Positions 21,417-24,276 of a stretch of DNA of 24,276 nucleotides are shown here, in pieces (positions within the stretch are counted from its first letter, which is position 1; each line of letters starts with the position of its first letter). This DNA is from an uncultured Collinsella sp. GTDB taxonomy: Bacteria > Actinomycetota > Coriobacteriia > Coriobacteriales > Coriobacteriaceae. Where the stretch lies: the NCBI GenBank assembly GCA_900542125.1, contig UQMO01000033.1, positions 1-24,276 of the forward strand. The letters are read 5' to 3'. Both the position numbers and the translations under genes were made by a program. The notes beneath the pieces are model-generated. The model saw only the letters and a list, made by a program, of their open reading frames with translations. It made no database searches and had not been told where the DNA came from.

Positions 21417-22241
21417 ATGACTGCCCCGTCTGATTTCAATTCGATTTCCGAGCTTGACGCCACGCTCGTATTTCGTGTGGCCTATGATGGCTCGTCGTAT
21501 AGCGGATTTGCCGAGCAGCCGGGACAGACGACGGTTGCGGGCGAGCTACGTCGAGCCATCGAGACGCTGCTTCGCCGCCTGATCGATTTGACGTGCGCGG
21601 GGCGTACCGATGCCGGCGTGCATGCCGTGGCTCAGTACATCAGCGTTCCCGTAACGGACGCTGAGCTCGCGTGTACGCGCCGTAGGTGGCTGCGGGCTAT
21701 GGATGCCCTGCTGCCCAAAGATATCGCCATAAACGAGGTCTACAGGGCCCGTAAGGGCTTTTCTGCGCGCTTTGACGCGCGCTCTCGCACTTACACCTAT
21801 CGCATTGCCGATCGTGATGCGCGGCCTGTGCTGTCACGCGGTGCTGTGTGGTGGCATCGCTATCCCCTCGACGTCGATGCGATGGCGGCCGCCTGCCCCG
21901 CGCTGCTGGGCGAGCAGGACTTTAAAAGCTTTTGCAAGGTTGCCTCGGCCGTTGGCAAGCCCACGCATCGCTGCGTGATGCGTGCCGAGTTTGGCCATGA
22001 GGTTGCGTTTGGCGAGGACATCCTGACGTTTACCATCGAGGGCAATGCGTTTCTGCATTCGATGGTCCGCACGATCGTGGGCACGCTTGTCGAGATTGGC
22101 ATGCATCGCCGTGAACCCGAGTGGATGCGCGAGGTCATCGATGCTTGCGACCGTACCGCTGCGGGCCCCACGGCTCCTGCCTGCGGCCTTACGTTTATGG
22201 GCGTGGATTACGATCCCGCCGAGCTCGTCGTGCTCGACTAG
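21417..22241 (+). CDS. truA: tRNA pseudouridine(38-40) synthase TruA
   Basis: This 274-residue enzyme modifies uridines 38-40 in tRNA anticodon stems. The catalytic Asp65 lies in the family motif CAGRTDAGVHA. FSARFDARSRTYTYRI and FLHSMVRTIVGTLVEIG are also conserved (each within family blocks). The ATG at 21417 follows GGGAG; an in-frame TTG at 21402 is less likely. It follows the rplQ terminator, so it is transcribed separately or by read-through. truA after rplQ is common in Gram-positive and actinobacterial genomes. Confidence 0.96.
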   Translation: MTAPSDFNSISELDATLVFRVAYDGSSYSGFAEQPGQTTVAGELRRAIETLLRRLIDLTCAGRTDAGVHAVAQYISVPVTDAELACTRRRWLRAMDALLPKDIAINEVYRARKGFSARFDARSRTYTYRIADRDARPVLSRGAVWWHRYPLDVDAMAAACPALLGEQDFKSFCKVASAVGKPTHRCVMRAEFGHEVAFGEDILTFTIEGNAFLHSMVRTIVGTLVEIGMHRREPEWMREVIDACDRTAAGPTAPACGLTFMGVDYDPAELVVLD

Positions 22242-22402
22242 GGGAGGGCTCGACGCGTCGTGCGTCGACACCCGTCATCTGTGGGCTGCGCGTGTGCAAC
22301 ATCTGTTCTTGGCGTGCAATACAACCGGTGTCAAATTGCTTTTATTGTCGGGGTGTACCATGAACCACGGTTTGATTCATTGCTGTCGAGAGGACGGATA
22401 AC
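22242..22402 (+). other. truA to glycosyltransferase intergenic region
   Basis: TCGACGC (22250-22256) and GCGTCGA (22262-22268) form a hairpin right after truA, with no T-run. A 13-codon reading frame from an ATG at 22360 ends one base before the TTG start of the next gene. It may be a leader peptide or chance. No clear promoter was found. Confidence 0.35.
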
Positions 22403-23443
22403 TTGGTTCGACGTGGCTCGCATCCGCGACTTTCGGTGATCCTTGTGGTGGAAGGTTCGCCCAGCTATGCGATGCGTGCGCTCGAGAGTATCCAGAACCA
22501 AGACCTCTACGATTTGCAGATTGTCGTTGTTTGCCGCGATGCTGCGCCCGGTGTGCGCCATTCGCTTCAAGTTGCTGCCGACAGGGACATCCATATTGAT
22601 TTGATTGACGTCGAGGACGCGAAGCGCGGTGCTTGTCTTCGTGCCGGTTTTGCTGCCTCGCGTGGCTCACAAATCATCGCCATGAACGCCGATGAGTGGT
22701 TTGCTCCGCAGGCCCTTTTCAAGATGGTCGATATCGCGTGCGATACTGCGGCAGACATTGTGCTCCCCTCGGTGTCGCTCGATCGATACGATGCGCATCG
22801 CGAGCGTCATTCGCGCGTCTTGGATGCTGCCTCTATTGCCATAGAAGACGAGTCTTCTATGGTGACTGGGCTGCCCCAGTTGATTTTGGGCGGCCTAGTC
22901 GCTCAGACCTCTGGCGTGATGTATAGCCGTCCGCTGTTTGAGGCATGCCTGTCGCGCGGCAAGGCGTACCGTACGGTTGAGTTTATGGCTTATGCGCTCT
23001 CGCAGGCACGATTCGTGTCCGGCTGCGGCGACGCTTGTTTCCACGCGGTGGCACCTAAGCTTACAGATGCCTTTGATCCCACCATGTATGCCAGGATATC
23101 CGATGACACTCGAGCGCTCGACGAGCTTGCGGACTCACTCTCGGAAGCAGATAGCGGTGGTCGGCTCAAGCTGGCAAGCCAAAAGTTCTACTTTGCCGGA
23201 CTGGTCGCCTGCATCGAGAATTTGTGTCTGAGCCCGCATGGAGTGTCGTCAATCGAGCGTTCCGCCCGCATGCGTGATATGCTCGAGGCGCCTCGAACCC
23301 GTCAGATGGTCGCCGCGCTCAAGGATAACCATCGGGGACTTGGTCTGTTGTTTGGGCCGATCGCCAGCGCCAAGCCTGCGCGTTGCGTGATGTATACGCA
23401 CCTGGCTGCTTTTTTTAACCGGACGGGCGCCAAAATCGCCTAA
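22403..23443 (+). CDS. Family-2-like glycosyltransferase, atypical
   Basis: This 346-residue protein has a GT-A fold start: LSVILVVEGSPSYAMRALESI and LQIVVVCRDA, then GAGFAASRGSQIIAMNADEWF (in parts; here RAGFAASRGS). The usual metal-binding DXD (often DSDD) is replaced by Asn95-Ala96-Asp97-Glu98, so metal use may differ or activity may be lost. The C-terminal half (about 130-346) matches nothing I recognise. There is no transmembrane helix or signal peptide. The TTG start follows GAGAGGA. It lies alone between truA and argR, with no other cell-surface genes nearby, so the sugar and acceptor are unknown. The GT2 label is by fold resemblance only. Confidence 0.65.
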   Translation: MVRRGSHPRLSVILVVEGSPSYAMRALESIQNQDLYDLQIVVVCRDAAPGVRHSLQVAADRDIHIDLIDVEDAKRGACLRAGFAASRGSQIIAMNADEWFAPQALFKMVDIACDTAADIVLPSVSLDRYDAHRERHSRVLDAASIAIEDESSMVTGLPQLILGGLVAQTSGVMYSRPLFEACLSRGKAYRTVEFMAYALSQARFVSGCGDACFHAVAPKLTDAFDPTMYARISDDTRALDELADSLSEADSGGRLKLASQKFYFAGLVACIENLCLSPHGVSSIERSARMRDMLEAPRTRQMVAALKDNHRGLGLLFGPIASAKPARCVMYTHLAAFFNRTGAKIA

Positions 23444-23485
23444 GATGGCTATGTTCGAAATAATCTTGCATGGAATTGTTTCGAA

Positions 23486-23501
23486 ATGCGTTCTTATTCA
23501 C
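23486..23501. promoter_or_regulatory. Candidate ARG box upstream of argR
   Basis: ATGCGTTCTTATTCAC matches the half-site outline of ArgR boxes (ATG..T....ATTCA) at about nine positions. It overlaps the predicted argR -35, which would fit autorepression. The left half is weak. Confidence 0.3.
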
Positions 23502-23526
23502 AAATACCCTTAAATAGCGCTAAACT
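23497..23526 (+). promoter_or_regulatory. Predicted argR promoter
   Basis: TTCACA (23497-23502) is a five-of-six -35 match and TAAACT (23521-23526) a four-of-six -10 match, with 18-base spacing. A small inverted repeat, TCAATC-act-GATTGA (23529-23543), lies just downstream near the expected transcript start. Confidence 0.5.
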
Positions 23527-23575
23527 ATTCAATCACTGATTGATTGTCTCCGCCATCTATGGAGTGAGGTTTTGT

Positions 23576-24013
23576 ATGGCTAAAAAACGCAATGGGCGCC
23601 AGGATGCCATCAGAGATATCGTGCGCAACAAGGACGTACGCACACAGCGCGTTTTGGTAGACGAGCTGCGTGCCATGGGTTTCGATTGCACGCAGGCGAC
23701 CGTTTCGCGCGACATCGCGGATATGGGACTGCGTAAGCTCCCCGAGGGCATCTATGTCCTTGCCGAGGATCTGCATTTGCAGCGCATGGTTTCCGAGTTG
23801 GTTACCGGCGTCCTGCGCACCGATAATCTGGTTATGATTAAGGCACAGCCCGGTACGGCTTCTGGTATTGCCGCAGCTGTCGATGCTGCGGAGCTGCCCG
23901 ATGTGCTCGGCTCGCTTGCCGGTAACGACACGATCCTGGTCATTGCGCAGACGGCCGAGGACGGCGAGCGCCTTGAGGCGCTCATCAACAAGCTGAGTAA
24001 CTCTCGTAAGTAG
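23576..24013 (+). CDS. argR: Arginine repressor ArgR
   Basis: This 145-residue protein matches ArgR/AhrC. The N-terminal winged helix (about 1-65) has the recognition motif CTQATVSRDIADMGLRKL. The C-terminal hexamerisation and arginine-binding domain has PGTASGIAAAVDAAELPDVLG (GTASG at 93-97, Asp103) and GNDTILVIA. It senses L-arginine and controls arginine synthesis or breakdown genes. The ATG at 23576 follows GTGAGG; a longer in-frame start at 23540 lies in the leader. No arg genes are next to it in this window. A terminator follows. Confidence 0.95.
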   Translation: MAKKRNGRQDAIRDIVRNKDVRTQRVLVDELRAMGFDCTQATVSRDIADMGLRKLPEGIYVLAEDLHLQRMVSELVTGVLRTDNLVMIKAQPGTASGIAAAVDAAELPDVLGSLAGNDTILVIAQTAEDGERLEALINKLSNSRK

Positions 24014-24066
24014 GGGATGCGCGGCGTGCGCGTCGTTACGTATACGCAGTTTCATAAACTTGTAGG

Positions 24067-24093
24067 GACGCCGGCTAGAGCCGGCGTCTTTTT
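24067..24093 (+). terminator. Rho-independent terminator after argR
   Basis: GACGCCGGC pairs with GCCGGCGTC around a TAGA loop, followed by five T (24089-24093). It ends the argR transcript 54 bases after the stop codon. Confidence 0.93.
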
Positions 24094-24138
24094 GTGTCGG
24101 TGCCTGGAGACGTACGGTGGCATCGTCCGGGTAAGACG

Positions 24139-24177
24139 AAAAAGGGGCCCGTGCAGCGTTCGTGCTGTCCGGGCCCC
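24139..24177 (-). terminator. Rho-independent terminator on the minus strand
   Basis: Read on the minus strand, GGGGCCC pairs with GGGCCCC around an inner structured loop, followed by five T (24143-24139). It ends a convergent gene entering from the right. Confidence 0.85.
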
Positions 24178-24195
24178 ATTGCTGGCTATGGCTGG

Positions 24196-24232
24196 CTACT
24201 GACCTGTTGAAGGATCGGGCGTGGGGGTAGGC
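24196..24232 (-). CDS. 3' end of a convergent gene (partial)
   Basis: On the minus strand a frame reads PTPTPDPSTGQ then TAG at 24198-24196, and a minus-strand terminator begins 18 bases later. This fits the C-terminal tail of a Thr/Pro-rich protein cut by the contig end. The rest of the gene is lost into the adapter junction; no function can be assigned. Confidence 0.45.
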
Positions 24233-24276
24233 GTGTCTGTTATACACATCTCCGAGCCCACGAGACGCTCATGAAT
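24233..24276 (+). other. Untrimmed Nextera read-2 adapter with i7 index (artefact)
   Basis: From about 24240 the sequence matches the Tn5 mosaic end and read-2 adapter to 24266, then gctcatga (a standard i7 index) and AT. The first seven bases differ from the mosaic end at 24233 and 24239, so the exact genome-adapter border is uncertain. Confidence 0.97.

Noticed and set aside
22360..22401. 13-codon frame ending just before the glycosyltransferase start
   Set aside because: It has no clear ribosome site and no sign of attenuation; kept as a note in the intergenic entry but not called a gene.
23407..23417. T-run near the end of the glycosyltransferase gene as a terminator
   Set aside because: It lies inside the coding frame and has no stem directly before it.
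49..24232. CRISPR array, prophage, insertion sequence or toxin-antitoxin system
   Set aside because: I looked for spaced direct repeats, transposase or integrase motifs and small gene pairs and saw none.

Overview
The window is a linear contig from a GC-rich member of the Actinomycetota, most likely class Coriobacteriia and probably Collinsella. That placement rests on recalled protein resemblance and gene content, not on a search. Both extreme ends are sequencing adapter, not genome: positions 1-48 are the end of an Illumina P5/i5/Nextera adapter and about 24233-24276 are the Nextera read-2 adapter plus i7 index. Only about 49-24232 should be read as biology.

Left third (107-11160): after an unknown membrane-anchored protein and a YheO-type PAS/helix-turn-helix regulator on the minus strand comes an accessory catabolic locus. 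It holds ygeX (diaminopropionate ammonia-lyase), ygeY (M20-type metallohydrolase), ygeW (knotted carbamoyltransferase), a MocA/YgfJ nucleotidyltransferase, a hydantoinase/dihydropyrimidinase (hyuA/ygeZ), yqeC (minus strand), yqeB and an XdhC-family protein. This matches much of the Escherichia coli yge/yqe region, which is associated with anaerobic purine/urate breakdown and with selenium-dependent molybdenum hydroxylases. The hydroxylase itself (XdhD type), ygfK, ssnA and any transporter are not in the window. Two inverted repeats of about 18 bp sit between the regulator and ygeX and look like operators.

Middle and right (11472-22241): a long ribosomal protein/housekeeping block follows in the standard order rplE-rpsN-rpsH-rplF-rplR-rpsE-rpmD-rplO-secY-adk-map, then infA-rpmJ-rpsM-rpsK-rpsD-rpoA-rplQ, a strong terminator, and truA. 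Unusually, it starts at rplE: the genes that normally precede it (rplX, rplN, rpsQ and the S10 cluster) are absent and xdhC is next door. A folded leader precedes rplE, and a roughly 100-nt near-palindrome separates map from infA.

Right end (22403-24232): an atypical family-2-like glycosyltransferase, argR with a plausible autoregulatory promoter, a terminator, and the 3' tail of a convergent gene with its own terminator.

The least explained items are non-coding: a dispersed palindrome family (8387-8465 and 11178-11244), the map-infA palindrome, folded leaders ahead of ygeW and rplE, and the paired operator-like repeats before ygeX. No tRNA, rRNA, CRISPR array or insertion sequence was recognised.
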